Part shown: positions 8,373-16,672 of the stretch, in pieces | Position numbering within the stretch: the stretch's first letter is position 1 | How the letters are laid out: each line of letters begins with the position of its first letter | Source: Streptomyces sp. NBC_01298 | GTDB taxonomy: Bacteria; Actinomycetota; Actinomycetes; Streptomycetales; Streptomycetaceae | NCBI RefSeq assembly: GCF_035978755.1 | Contig: NZ_CP108414.1 | Location: 6,882,001-6,946,000 of the forward strand | Length of the DNA stretch: 64,000 bases | Direction of reading: 5' to 3' | Notes under the pieces: generated by a model | The model's database searches: none | What the model was told of the DNA's origin: nothing | Seen by the model: the letters and a program-made list of their open reading frames with translations, nothing else | Made by a program: the position numbers and the translations under genes

Positions 8373-9896
8373 CTAGCCTCCCGTGACCCGTCGCGGGAGG
8401 TTCAGCGGGTTGGCCTCGCGGAGTTCCGCCGGGAGCAGGGCGTCCGGCACCGACTGGTAGGCCACCGGGCGCAGCCAGCGCTCGATCGCCGTGCCGCCGA
8501 CGGAGGTGGAGTGGGAGGTCGCCGCCGGGTAGGGGCCCCCGTGGTGCTGGGCCGGGGCCACCGCGACACCGGTCGGCCAGCCGTTGACCACGACCCGGCC
8601 CGCCAGCGTCGTGACCTGGGAGATCAGCTCCGCCGCCGGACCCGGGCCGCCGTCCGCCTCGGCGGCCGACAGCTGGAGGGTCGCGGTGAGGTTCCCGGGG
8701 AGCCGCCCGAGCACGGCGGCGGCCTCGTCCTGGTCGGCGTACCGGACCAGCACCGTGACGGGGCCGAAGCACTCCTCCAGGAGCGCCTCGTACGGCCCGC
8801 CCTCCAGGAGGGTCCGCGCCGGCACGCTCAGGTAGCCCGCGCCGACGGTGTGCTCGCCGCCCGCGCCGGGGGTGACGGGCGCGTCGACCCCGGGCAGGGC
8901 GGCGCGTTCGCGGACTCCGGCGACGAAGTTCTCCCGCATCCGGTGGTCGAGGAGCACCCCGGGCTCCGTCTCGCCGAGCGCCTTGGTCAGCGCCCCGGCG
9001 AGACGGTCCCCGCCCGCGCCCTCCGGTACGAGGACCAGGCCCGGCTTGACGCAGAACTGGCCGACGCCGAGCGTGACCGAGCCGGCCAGACCGCCGCCGA
9101 TCTCCTCGGCGCGCTCGGCGGCGGCCGCCGGGGTGACCACGACGGGGTTCAGGGAGCCGAGCTCCCCGTGGAAGGGGATCGGTACGGGCCGCGCGGCGGC
9201 GGCGTCGAACAGGGCCCGCCCGCCCCGGATGGAACCGGTGAACCCGGCGGCGGTGACCAGCGGGTGCCGGATCAGCTCCAGGCCCGCGTCGAACCCGTGG
9301 ACCACGGCGACGACCTCGGCCGGCAGCCCCGCGGAGACCGCGGCCCGGCGCAGCAGTGAGGCGCACAGCTCTGAGGTGGCCGGGTGGTCGGGGTGCGCCT
9401 TGACCACGACCGGGCAGCCCGCGGCCAGCGCGCTGGCGGTGTCGCCGCCGGGCACGGAGAAGGCGAGGGGGAAGTTGGAGGCGGCGTAGACCGCGACCAC
9501 GCCCAGCGGCACCTTGTAGCGGCGCAGTTCCGGGCGGGGCGGGGCGGTGGTGGGATCGGCCCGGTCGATGCGGACGTCGAGGTAGGAGCCCTCGTCCACG
9601 GCGTCGGCGAAGGCGCGGAACTGGCCCGTGGTGCGGGCGAGCTCGCCGGTGAGCCGGCCGGGGCCGAGCGCCGTCTCGGCGTCGGCGGCCTCGATGACGT
9701 GGGAGGCTGCCTCGTCGAGCAGATCGGCGGCGGCGCGCAGGAAGGCGGCGCGCCTCCCCGCGTCGGCCAGCGAGCCGCGGGCGGCGTGGGCCGCGCGCAC
9801 GGCTTCGTCCAGCTCCCGGGGTGTGGCCTCCACCGCAACCTGCTCGCGGTGCTTCCCGGTGCGGGGGTCCACACTCCAGACTGGTGTTGCTGCCAT
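8373..9896 (-). CDS. NADP-dependent aldehyde dehydrogenase (alpha-ketoglutaric semialdehyde dehydrogenase type)
   Basis: 507 residues, the normal length for the family. The catalytic cysteine is C282 in GQFCVKPG and the general base is E245 in FHGELGSLNP. The cofactor-binding segment includes YAASNFPLAFS and VVKAHPDHP, and a GFTGSIRGGR loop matches the class that oxidises alpha-ketoglutarate semialdehyde to alpha-ketoglutarate at the end of non-phosphorylated pentose, glucarate or hydroxyproline breakdown. ATG 9896 is preceded by GGAGG at 9907-9911. It is divergent from an IclR regulator with an operator between them, so it is probably its target. No other catabolic gene is adjacent, so the true sugar acid or amino acid is unknown. 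Confidence 0.9.
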   Translation of the reverse strand: MAATPVWSVDPRTGKHREQVAVEATPRELDEAVRAAHAARGSLADAGRRAAFLRAAADLLDEAASHVIEAADAETALGPGRLTGELARTTGQFRAFADAVDEGSYLDVRIDRADPTTAPPRPELRRYKVPLGVVAVYAASNFPLAFSVPGGDTASALAAGCPVVVKAHPDHPATSELCASLLRRAAVSAGLPAEVVAVVHGFDAGLELIRHPLVTAAGFTGSIRGGRALFDAAAARPVPIPFHGELGSLNPVVVTPAAAAERAEEIGGGLAGSVTLGVGQFCVKPGLVLVPEGAGGDRLAGALTKALGETEPGVLLDHRMRENFVAGVRERAALPGVDAPVTPGAGGEHTVGAGYLSVPARTLLEGGPYEALLEECFGPVTVLVRYADQDEAAAVLGRLPGNLTATLQLSAAEADGGPGPAAELISQVTTLAGRVVVNGWPTGVAVAPAQHHGGPYPAATSHSTSVGGTAIERWLRPVAYQSVPDALLPAELREANPLNLPRRVTGG

Positions 9897-9936
9897 GGCG
9901 AAACTGCCTCCTGGATCTACGCTGACCCGCGCGGAT

Positions 9937-9956
9937 GCGTTCAGTATGGTGAACGC
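9937..9956. promoter_or_regulatory. Candidate IclR operator
   Basis: Perfect inverted repeat gcgttca (9937-9943), six-base spacer, tgaacgc (9950-9956), placed 41 bases upstream of the dehydrogenase start and 98 bases upstream of the IclR start. Palindromes of this size are typical IclR-family operators. Confidence 0.6.
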
Positions 9957-10053
9957 TGTTCCGTTGGATGAATGATCACATCCACCGTGGACTCTATTTC
10001 CGTGTCTTCCGGGTTGACAAGAGACAGCAAGAGACAGAGGGGCGCGAAGGCGG

Positions 10054-10839
10054 ATGACCACCACAGCTGAGTCGGGGGGCTCGGGAACGTCGGCGGCCGT
10101 CAAATCGGCGGTACGCACGGTCCTGTTGCTGGAGCACTTCGCCTCCCGACCGGGGCTGCACAGCCTCGCAGACATCCAGAACGACCTCTCCCTGCCCAAA
10201 TCCAGCCTCTACATGCTGCTGCGCACCCTGGTGAACCTGGGCTGGGTGGAGACGGACGCGACGGGCACGCGGTACGGCATCGGCGTACGGGCCCTGCTCG
10301 TCGGCAGCTCGTACATCGACGGGGACGAGGTGGTGGCGGCGGCCCGGCCCACGCTGGACCGGCTCTCCGACGACACGACCGAGACGATCCACCTGGCCCG
10401 CCTGGACGGCACGAGCGTGGTCTACCTGGCCACCCGGCAGTCCCAGCACTACCTGCGCCCCTTCACCCGCGTCGGGCGGCGGCTGCCGGTCCACTCGACG
10501 GCGCTGGGCAAGGCGCTGCTGGCCACGCACACGGACGAAGAGGTACGCGCACTGCTGCCGCGCCGGCTCGAAGCGGTCACCGAGCACACCATCACCGACC
10601 GGGAGCGGCTCATCGAGGACCTGGCCCTGGTGCGGGAGCAGGGGTACGCGGTGGACCGGGAGGAGAACACGCTCGGACTGCGCTGCTTCGGGGTGGCGGT
10701 GCCGTACCGGACGCCGGCGCGGGACGCGGTGAGCTGCTCGGTACCGGTGGCGCGGCTGACGCCGGGGCACGAACGGGGCATCAAGGCGGCGCTGTTCGCG
10801 GCGCGCGACCAGTTGTCGGTGGTGACGCGGCGGATGTAG
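10054..10839 (+). CDS. IclR-family transcriptional regulator
   Basis: 261 residues. Residues about 14-75 form the winged helix-turn-helix (VLLLEHFASRPGLHSLADIQ, LPKSSLYMLLRTLVNLGWV). Residues about 85-255 form the effector domain with the family hallmarks HLARLDGTSVVYLATR, RVGRRLPVHSTALGKALLA and EQGYAVDREENTLGLRCFGVAV. The regulator is divergent from the aldehyde dehydrogenase gene and most likely controls it and itself through the palindrome at 9937-9956. IclR proteins of this type usually sense a pathway intermediate such as a sugar acid. ATG 10054 follows gcgaaggcgg. The effector is not predictable from sequence. Confidence 0.92.
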   Translation: MTTTAESGGSGTSAAVKSAVRTVLLLEHFASRPGLHSLADIQNDLSLPKSSLYMLLRTLVNLGWVETDATGTRYGIGVRALLVGSSYIDGDEVVAAARPTLDRLSDDTTETIHLARLDGTSVVYLATRQSQHYLRPFTRVGRRLPVHSTALGKALLATHTDEEVRALLPRRLEAVTEHTITDRERLIEDLALVREQGYAVDREENTLGLRCFGVAVPYRTPARDAVSCSVPVARLTPGHERGIKAALFAARDQLSVVTRRM

Positions 10840-10854
10840 CGGTGGGGTTGCCCC

Positions 10855-10925
10855 GGGTGGTGCGGGTGGTGCGGGTGGTGCGGGTGGTGCGGGTGGTGCG
10901 GGCGACGCGGGTGGTGCGCGTGGTC
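10855..10925. repeat. 9-bp tandem repeat downstream of the IclR gene
   Basis: About seven copies of gggtggtgc, one degenerate (gggcgacgc), begin 16 bases after the IclR stop codon. They do not encode anything in a likely frame. Confidence 0.8.
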
Positions 10926-10965
10926 TGGGCGGCGCGGGCGGGTCGGCCCGGCGGAGGGCCTGGTT

Positions 10966-10985
10966 CCTCCCCCGGGCGGGGGAGG
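10966..10985 (+). terminator. Weak hairpin after the IclR gene
   Basis: Stem cctccccc (10966-10973) with gggggagg (10978-10985) and a 4-base loop, between the IclR gene and the next gene in the same direction. No U-run is present. Confidence 0.4.
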
Positions 10986-11039
10986 CGGTTCCCCTTCAAG
11001 GGGGAGGTGGCGGGGGCGCGGACGCGGGACCGTTGAGCC

Positions 11040-12047
11040 ATGACCACACGAGCCGTTCAGACGTCGCGACCGACCGGCGGAGCGCAGCCGCCGGCCACCC
11101 GGCCGGGGGCCGGGCACCGTTTCCTGCGGGCGGCGGCCATCGTCGCCACCGTGCCCTATCTGACGCTGAAGACCGCCTGGCTGGCCGGGAGCCACCTCGG
11201 GATACCGGACGGCAGCGTGCTCCTGGAGCCGGGCAGCGCGTTCTTCACCGTGCTCAACGCCCTGTCGCTGGTCATGGACTCCAGCGTGGTGCTGCTCGTC
11301 CTGCTGCTCACCCGGCCCTGGGGGATGCGCGTGCCGTCCTGGCTGCTGCTCTCCCCCGTCTTCATCGCGACCGGACTGCTGACACCGATCGTCCTGGGCT
11401 TCCCCGGCCAGCTCCTCCTGCGGGCGGTGGGACTGGGGCCGGACGAGGTCGAGCGGGAGGCCCAGCCGCCCTTCCTCGATCCATGGGTCTTCAACGTGGT
11501 CTACCCGGGCTTCATCATCCAGGCCATAGCCCTGGCCGGGCTGTTCGTGCCCTATGCGCGAGAGCGCTGGGGCCGGCGCTGGCAGGGCCTCCTCGGGCCG
11601 CGGCTCCCGTCACCCACGGGGGTGGTGGCGGGAGCCGCGGCGGCGGTGGCCGCGGTGGTGGCGGCGGTGGTGGCGGCGGTCCACCTGTACTGGGCCTTCG
11701 GCGGGACGGCCGGGCACAACGCGGACCAGATCGCGCAGTACTCCTCCGATGCGGGCGCGGTCTCCTTCGTCCACGCGATATGCGCGCTGACCGCCGCGGT
11801 GGGGGCGGTCCTGCTCGCCAAGGGCGGTGACCGGCGGGCGTGGTGGCCGCTGGTCATAGCGTGGACCGGGTCGGCGGCGACCCTGTGCTGGGGCATGTGG
11901 ATGATGACCGCGGTGCTGGGCGGGGACCCCGGCCCGGGCGAAGGGACGACCGCCGCGACCTACTTGACCTACGCTGGCCAGATGATCGTCGGACTCCTCG
12001 CGGTCAGTGTCATGGCGCGGTTCCTCGCCACGCGCAAGGCTGCCTGA
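11040..12047 (+). CDS. Integral membrane protein, possible partner of the following two-component system
   Basis: 335 residues with about eight hydrophobic segments, including FLRAAAIVATVPYLTLKTAW, LVMDSSVVLLVLLLTRPW, LLLSPVFIATGLLTPIVLG, FIIQAIALAGLFVPYA, a long Ala/Val stretch (about 198-222, VVAGAAAAVAAVVAAVVAAV) and TYAGQMIVGLLAVSVMARF. I recognise no family. The gene is followed ten bases later by the start of a sensor kinase, so it is probably cotranscribed with the kinase and regulator; membrane proteins so placed often modulate the sensor. The Ala/Val stretch is encoded by a near-tandem ggtggcggc repeat (11640-11690) and may be a slippage expansion. Confidence 0.75.
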   Translation: MTTRAVQTSRPTGGAQPPATRPGAGHRFLRAAAIVATVPYLTLKTAWLAGSHLGIPDGSVLLEPGSAFFTVLNALSLVMDSSVVLLVLLLTRPWGMRVPSWLLLSPVFIATGLLTPIVLGFPGQLLLRAVGLGPDEVEREAQPPFLDPWVFNVVYPGFIIQAIALAGLFVPYARERWGRRWQGLLGPRLPSPTGVVAGAAAAVAAVVAAVVAAVHLYWAFGGTAGHNADQIAQYSSDAGAVSFVHAICALTAAVGAVLLAKGGDRRAWWPLVIAWTGSAATLCWGMWMMTAVLGGDPGPGEGTTAATYLTYAGQMIVGLLAVSVMARFLATRKAA

Positions 12048-12057
12048 AGGAGACGGC

Positions 12058-13475
12058 GTGCAGCGGCTGTTGGGGGCGCGGGCCAGGATGCGCTGGCTCC
12101 ACCTGGTCCTCGGTGGGGCCCTGTTGATGCCGTACTTCCTCCTCACGGAGGTGGTGGTCGGTGTCCTCGCGGGCGGGAGCAACGCACGCGAGTCCCTCCC
12201 GCTCAGCCTCGCCGCCTACGGAGCCGCCCTGCCGCTCATCGCCGCGACCGGGCTGTCCGGACTGGTCCGGCCGATGTCGGTGGCCGCCGCGCGCGCCCTG
12301 TGCGGGGTGCCGGGGGAGCGGTTCGCCGAGGGGAGAGCCCGGAGCTGGGCGGCCCGGGTGCGGTCCTCGGCCTGGTGGACCCTGCACTTGGGGGTCGGAG
12401 CCCTGGTCAGCGGGCTGAGTCTGGCGGTACCGCCCATGGCGGGGGTGCTGCTCGCCCTGCCGTTCGTGAGCGCGCTGCGGGAATTCCCGGTCAGGCTCGG
12501 CTGGTTCGACGCGCGGGCCCAGCCGTACGTGGCCCCCCTGCTCGGGATCGGGCTGCTGGCCGGGCTCGTCCTGTGCGCCGCCGGGGCGGGGGCGCTGCTG
12601 GCACGGCTGGCGCCGGTCCTGCTCGGGCCGACGGCGGCGGACCGGCTGGCGGCCGCCGAGGAGCGCGCCGCCGACCTGGCGGTCCGCAACCGGCTGGCCC
12701 GGAGCTGCACGACGCCGTCGGACACGCCCTGAGCGCGGTCACCCTCCAGGCGAGCGCCGCCCGGCGGGTGCTCGACAGCGACCCCGGCTTCGTCCGGGAG
12801 GCGCTGGCCGCGATCGAGGACACCACCCGGCGCACGGTGGGGGAGCTTGACGCGGTCCTCGGCCTGCTGCGCGAGGGCGACGCGGCGGGCGCCGGGGTCG
12901 GCGCGCTGCCCGCCGCCCCGACCCTCGCCGCCGACCTCGACGGGCTGCTGTCCCGCAGCCGGGCCTCCGGGACCCCGATCACCGCCCGCCAGGACCCGGG
13001 ACCCTCCGGGGACTGGGGGAGCCTTCCGGCGATCGCCTCCCGGGAGGCGTACCGGATCGTGCAGGAGGGACTGAGCAACGCACTGCGGCACGGGACGGGC
13101 CCGGTCGATCTGCGGATCCTCGTACGGGTGAGGGGGGAGGAAGGCGGACCGGGCGACCAGGGCGACCAGAGGGAGCCCGGTGGGCAGGGGGCGCCCGGCG
13201 GGCGCCGGAAACCGGGTCGGCGCGCGGAGCCCGGTGGGCACGGGGAACCGGGTCGGCGTGGGGAACGCGGTGGATACGAGGAACTGGAGATCACCATGAC
13301 GAACGATCCGGCGGTGGCGGCCGAGGCCAGTCCGCGGGCCCGCACCACCGGGGGCCGGGGGCTGCAAGGTGCCGCCGAGCGGGCCGCGCTGCTAGGCGGA
13401 CGGGTCGAGGCCGGTCCGCACGAGGGCCGATGGCGGCTGCGGGCCGTCCTCCCGCTCGGCGAGGGCCCCCGATGA
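12058..13475 (+). pseudogene. Sensor histidine kinase (NarL/LiaS type) split by a one-base frameshift
   Basis: The first frame starts at GTG 12058 (gaaggaga just upstream) and encodes four to five membrane segments and the coiled start of the kinase core, ...RNRLARS, then stops at 12732. The second frame carries the rest: ELHDAVGHALSAVTLQA (phospho-acceptor His), REAYRIVQEGLSNALRHG (N box) and GGRGLQGAAERAALLGG (G box), ending at 13475. The expected join RNRLARELHDAVGH would need one more G at gcccggagctg (12696-12706), so one base is missing next to a G run. The total length, 1418 bases, is one short of a multiple of three. A Gly/Pro/Arg-rich insertion of about 45 residues lies between the N and G boxes. 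Either the gene is broken, or the base is a sequencing error, or the run slips. Confidence 0.85.
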
Positions 13476-14479
13476 GGCCGCCCGAGCCACAGACACCGCC
13501 CACGGACCCGCCGACGGCTGAGCCACCGACCGCGACTCCGGAGGTGGCCGTACCCACGCCCGCGGCGGCGGCCCCGCAGTCGACCGCGCGGACAGCCCCG
13601 CCGGCAGCTGAGCCGCCGGCCCCGAATGCCGAGGTGGCCGCACCCGGGACCCGGGAGGCGACTCCGCCCACGTCCGCGACTCCGCCTCCGCCCGTTGCCC
13701 CCGCTCCGGCCCCGGCCTCGGCCCCGGCCCCCGCTCCGGCCCCGGCCTCGGTCCCGGTTCTGCCCGTGGCTCCGGCTGTGGCTTCGGCCGGCGTAGTGGT
13801 CGCGGCCGGGTCGGCTCGGGCGGTGTTGCGGGTGGTCGTGGCCGATGACGAGCGGATGGTTCGTACCGCTCTGCGGGTCATCCTCGACGCCGAGCCCGAT
13901 CTGGAGGTCGTCGGGGAGGCGGCCACCGGGGCCGAGGCCGTGGCCGTGGTCCGGGCGCTCGCCCCGGACGTGGTGCTGATGGACGTGCGGATGCCGGAGA
14001 TCGACGGGATCCGGGCCACCGAGCGGATCCTCGCCACCATGGCCGAGCCGCCCCGGGTCGTGGTGGTCACCACCTTCGAGAACGACGCCTACGTGTACGA
14101 CGCGCTGCGCGCGGGGGCCTGCGGGTTCCTCCTCAAGAGGGCCGACCCCGACGAGCTGACCGCCGCGGTCCGGCTCGTGGCGCGCGGGGACTCGCTGCTC
14201 TTCCCCGCCGCCGTCCGTTCCCTGGCCGCCGCCCACACCCCGCCGGGGGCCGGGCCGGCCGCCGCACCCTGGGTCGCCCGGCTCACGGACCGGGAGGCCG
14301 ACGTGCTGCGCCTGATGGCCGCCGGGCTCTCCAACCACGAGGTGAGCGAGCGGCTCGGAGTCGGCCCGCAGACGGTCAAGACGCACGTGGCCGCGGTGCT
14401 GGCCAAGACCGGCTCCCGGGACCGGACCCAGGCGGTCATCGCGGCGTACGAGGGAGGCTTCCTCATGAAGAAAGGCTGA
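13472..14479 (+). CDS. NarL/FixJ-type response regulator with an unusual Pro/Ala N-terminal extension
   Basis: The start ATG at 13472 overlaps the kinase stop in ATGA, giving 335 residues. Residues 1-115 are Pro/Ala/Thr-rich with repeats (APAPASAPAPAPAPAS), which response regulators normally lack. The receiver follows: VVVADDERMVRTAL, phospho-acceptor D171 in VVLMDVRMPEIDG, TTF, and K in FLLKRADPDE. The C-terminal LuxR-type helix-turn-helix reads LTDREADVLRLMAAGLSN and GPQTVKTHVAAVLAKTG. It is the output partner of the kinase upstream. If translation began at a GTG near 13828 instead, the protein would have a normal length; I see no good ribosome site there. Confidence 0.9.
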   Translation: MRPPEPQTPPTDPPTAEPPTATPEVAVPTPAAAAPQSTARTAPPAAEPPAPNAEVAAPGTREATPPTSATPPPPVAPAPAPASAPAPAPAPASVPVLPVAPAVASAGVVVAAGSARAVLRVVVADDERMVRTALRVILDAEPDLEVVGEAATGAEAVAVVRALAPDVVLMDVRMPEIDGIRATERILATMAEPPRVVVVTTFENDAYVYDALRAGACGFLLKRADPDELTAAVRLVARGDSLLFPAAVRSLAAAHTPPGAGPAAAPWVARLTDREADVLRLMAAGLSNHEVSERLGVGPQTVKTHVAAVLAKTGSRDRTQAVIAAYEGGFLMKKG

Positions 14480-14541
14480 GAACTCCGCCACAATCGGGGC
14501 AGAGCGGAACGCCCGGGACGGCTGGGGCGTCCTTCTGGGGG

Positions 14542-15996
14542 ATGAACAAGACGATCAGGCGTGCGTCGGTCTTCTGTCTGCTTCTGGTGCTGGCCCTTTT
14601 GGTGCGGGTCACCTGGGTGCAGGCGTACCAAGGCCGGGCCCTCGCAGACGACAAGAACAACCGGCGCAACCTCATCGGGCAGTACGAGAACCCGTTGGGG
14701 AACATCATCGTGGGCGGGGAGGCGATCACCGGCTCCAAGGACACGGGCGGCAAGGACTTCAGGTACAAGCGGACCTACACCGACGGACCGCTGTACGCGC
14801 CGATCACCGGCTACAGCTCCCAGGCCTTCGGGTCGAGCATGCTGGAGGGCGTCTACAAGGACATCCTCAACGGGTCCGACAACCGGCTCAAGACGATCAT
14901 GGACACGCTCACCGGCAAGCGGGCGGCCCCGGGCAACGTACTGACCACGATCGACAAGGACGTCCAGAAGGCGGGCTGGGACGCGCTCCAGGGCAAGCAG
15001 GGCTCGGCCGTGGCCCTCGACCCGGCGACGGGCGAGATCCTGGCCGTCGTGAACAACCCCTCCTTCGACCCGGGCAGCATCGCCGGCGCCGGCGCCGCGG
15101 AGCAGAAGGCGTGGGAGGCGCTCGGAGCCGACCAGGGCAAGGCCATGGAGAACACGGCCCTGCGCAAGCCGCAGGCGCCCGGATCCACCTTCAAGCTGGT
15201 CACCCTGGCGGCGGCCATCGAGAACGGCCTGATCACGAGCATCGACACACCGACCTCGGTTCCCGGCGACTACACGATCCCCGGGACGAGGACCAAGCTG
15301 CGCAGCGAGGTGGACGACTCGCTCTGCAACAACGCGACCCCCCGCAACGCGCTGAAGCTCTCCTGCAACAACGTCTTCGCCGACCTCGCCCACAAGCTCG
15401 GCCAGGACAAGATGCGTGCCATGGCGGAGAAGCTCGGCTTCAACGTGGTGCAGAAGCTCCCGGTCTGGACCGACCCGAGCAGCAAGTACCCGAAGAAGAA
15501 GATGTCGGTCGACCAGGTCGCGCAGACCGGTATCGGCCAGTTCGACGTCCAGGCCACCCCGCTCCAGATGGCGATGGTGACGGCCGCGATCGAGAACGGC
15601 GGCAAGCTGGTCTCCCCGCACGAGGTCTCCGAGGTCACCGACTCCAACGGCAACGTGCTGGAGAGCTTCAAGAACCCGAAGTCCACGCAGGTCATGAGCG
15701 AGAAGACCGCGTCGATGGTCCGGGACGCCATGAAGACGGTCGCCACCGAGGGTGGCGGCAAGAACGTCCAGATCCCGGGCGTCGAGTCGGGAGCCAAGAC
15801 CGGTACCGCCCAGCGCGGCGTGAACAACAGCCTGCCGCCGCTCGCCTGGTACACCACGTACGGAAAGGCGAACGGCAAGCAGATCGCGGTCGCCGTCGTG
15901 GTCGAGAACTCGGACACGGACCGCTCCGAGATCGGCGGCGGCAAGCTCGCCGCGCCCATCGCGCAGAAGATGATGAAGGCCTGGCTGAAGAAGTAG
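14542..15996 (+). CDS. Penicillin-binding protein (class B-type transpeptidase)
   Basis: 484 residues. An N-terminal membrane anchor (SVFCLLLVLALLVRVTWVQA, residues 10-29) is followed by a short non-catalytic domain and a transpeptidase domain with all three motifs: S215-T-F-K in PGSTFKLVT, S274-C-N in LSCNNVFA, and K419-T-G-T-A. It cross-links peptidoglycan stem peptides on the outer face of the membrane and would be a beta-lactam target. It is smaller than FtsI and matches the PbpA-like proteins of actinomycetes involved in division or spore wall formation. The start ATG 14542 immediately follows a G run; the anchor argues for it. A strong terminator follows. Confidence 0.92.
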   Translation: MNKTIRRASVFCLLLVLALLVRVTWVQAYQGRALADDKNNRRNLIGQYENPLGNIIVGGEAITGSKDTGGKDFRYKRTYTDGPLYAPITGYSSQAFGSSMLEGVYKDILNGSDNRLKTIMDTLTGKRAAPGNVLTTIDKDVQKAGWDALQGKQGSAVALDPATGEILAVVNNPSFDPGSIAGAGAAEQKAWEALGADQGKAMENTALRKPQAPGSTFKLVTLAAAIENGLITSIDTPTSVPGDYTIPGTRTKLRSEVDDSLCNNATPRNALKLSCNNVFADLAHKLGQDKMRAMAEKLGFNVVQKLPVWTDPSSKYPKKKMSVDQVAQTGIGQFDVQATPLQMAMVTAAIENGGKLVSPHEVSEVTDSNGNVLESFKNPKSTQVMSEKTASMVRDAMKTVATEGGGKNVQIPGVESGAKTGTAQRGVNNSLPPLAWYTTYGKANGKQIAVAVVVENSDTDRSEIGGGKLAAPIAQKMMKAWLKK

Positions 15997-16004
15997 CCCG
16001 TAGG

Positions 16005-16037
16005 ACGCGCCGGGAACCGACGGGATTCCCGGCGCGT
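16005..16037 (+). terminator. Terminator after the penicillin-binding protein gene
   Basis: Perfect 12-bp stem acgcgccgggaa (16005-16016) with its complement at 16026-16037, followed by tctcctt. It starts nine bases after the stop codon. Confidence 0.85.
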
Positions 16038-16047
16038 TCTCCTTCCC

Positions 16048-16614
16048 ATGATCCGGACCGCGCAGCCCGAAGACCTCGACGCCATCGCCGCCCTCCACAC
16101 CCGGGCCCGCGCCACCTACTACCGGGGCCGGATACCCGAGGAGGCCTACGGCGGCGCCGCCGAACTGGCGCGCACCCGGGAGGGCTGGTCCCGGGCGGTG
16201 GCCCGGGCCGCGGCCGACGGCGGGGTGCTCTGCGCCGAGAGCGGCGGCAAGCTCACCGGGGTGGCGGCCTTCCGCACCGCCGAATGCGAGACCACCCTCA
16301 CGCAGCTCCACGTGGACCCCGTCCACTGGCGCCGCGGCACCGGGGCGGCCCTGCACGCCGCCTGCCTCGACGCCTGGCGCCGGGCCGGCGTGCGCAGGGT
16401 CCGCCTGGAGGTCTTCGAGCACAACCTCCGCGCCCAGGCCTTCTACGCCGCCCACGGCTGGCTCCCGGATCCCGCCGGAGCCCGTGTCGCCGGTTCCCAC
16501 CGCATCCTGTGGCTCACGGTGCGGCACGGTCTCGCCGGGGAGGACCGGCTCACGGCGCAGGACCGGCTCACGGCGCAGGACCGGCTCACGGTGGCCGAGC
16601 CGTCCTGGGAATGA
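16048..16614 (+). CDS. GNAT-family N-acetyltransferase
   Basis: 188 residues. The GNAT core includes MIRTAQPEDLDAIAALHTRA (strand 1, helix 1), TLTQLHVDPVHWRRGTGAAL (the acetyl-CoA-binding R/Q-x-x-G-x-G/A loop as RRGTGA) and FYAAHGWLPD. Substrate cannot be told. The last 25 residues are a repeat, DRLTAQ repeated (EDRLTAQDRLTAQDRLTVAE), encoded by an 18-base tandem repeat at about 16547-16595; this tail is outside the fold and probably arose by slippage. The start lies ten bases after the PBP terminator, so its promoter must overlap that region or it depends on read-through. Confidence 0.85.
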   Translation: MIRTAQPEDLDAIAALHTRARATYYRGRIPEEAYGGAAELARTREGWSRAVARAAADGGVLCAESGGKLTGVAAFRTAECETTLTQLHVDPVHWRRGTGAALHAACLDAWRRAGVRRVRLEVFEHNLRAQAFYAAHGWLPDPAGARVAGSHRILWLTVRHGLAGEDRLTAQDRLTAQDRLTVAEPSWE

Positions 16615-16636
16615 GACGCGGGGCCGGATGGTTTAA

Positions 16637-16657
16637 CACGGAACAGTTGATTCCGTG
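16637..16657 (+). promoter_or_regulatory. Inverted repeat in the dsbA-like gene leader
   Basis: Perfect repeat cacggaa (16637-16643), seven-base spacer, ttccgtg (16651-16657), directly ahead of the ribosome site ggagggaagaagga. It could be a repressor operator or a leader hairpin for the DsbA-like gene. Confidence 0.4.
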
Positions 16658-16672
16658 GAGGGAAGAAGGAAC

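Noticed and set aside
12007..12057. Earlier ATG start for the sensor kinase
   Set aside because: It would overlap the end of the membrane protein gene, while GTG 12058 has gaaggaga at the proper distance.
14089..16527. 812-codon minus-strand open frame
   Set aside because: It overlaps the regulator, PBP and acetyltransferase genes, all with intact motifs on the plus strand.
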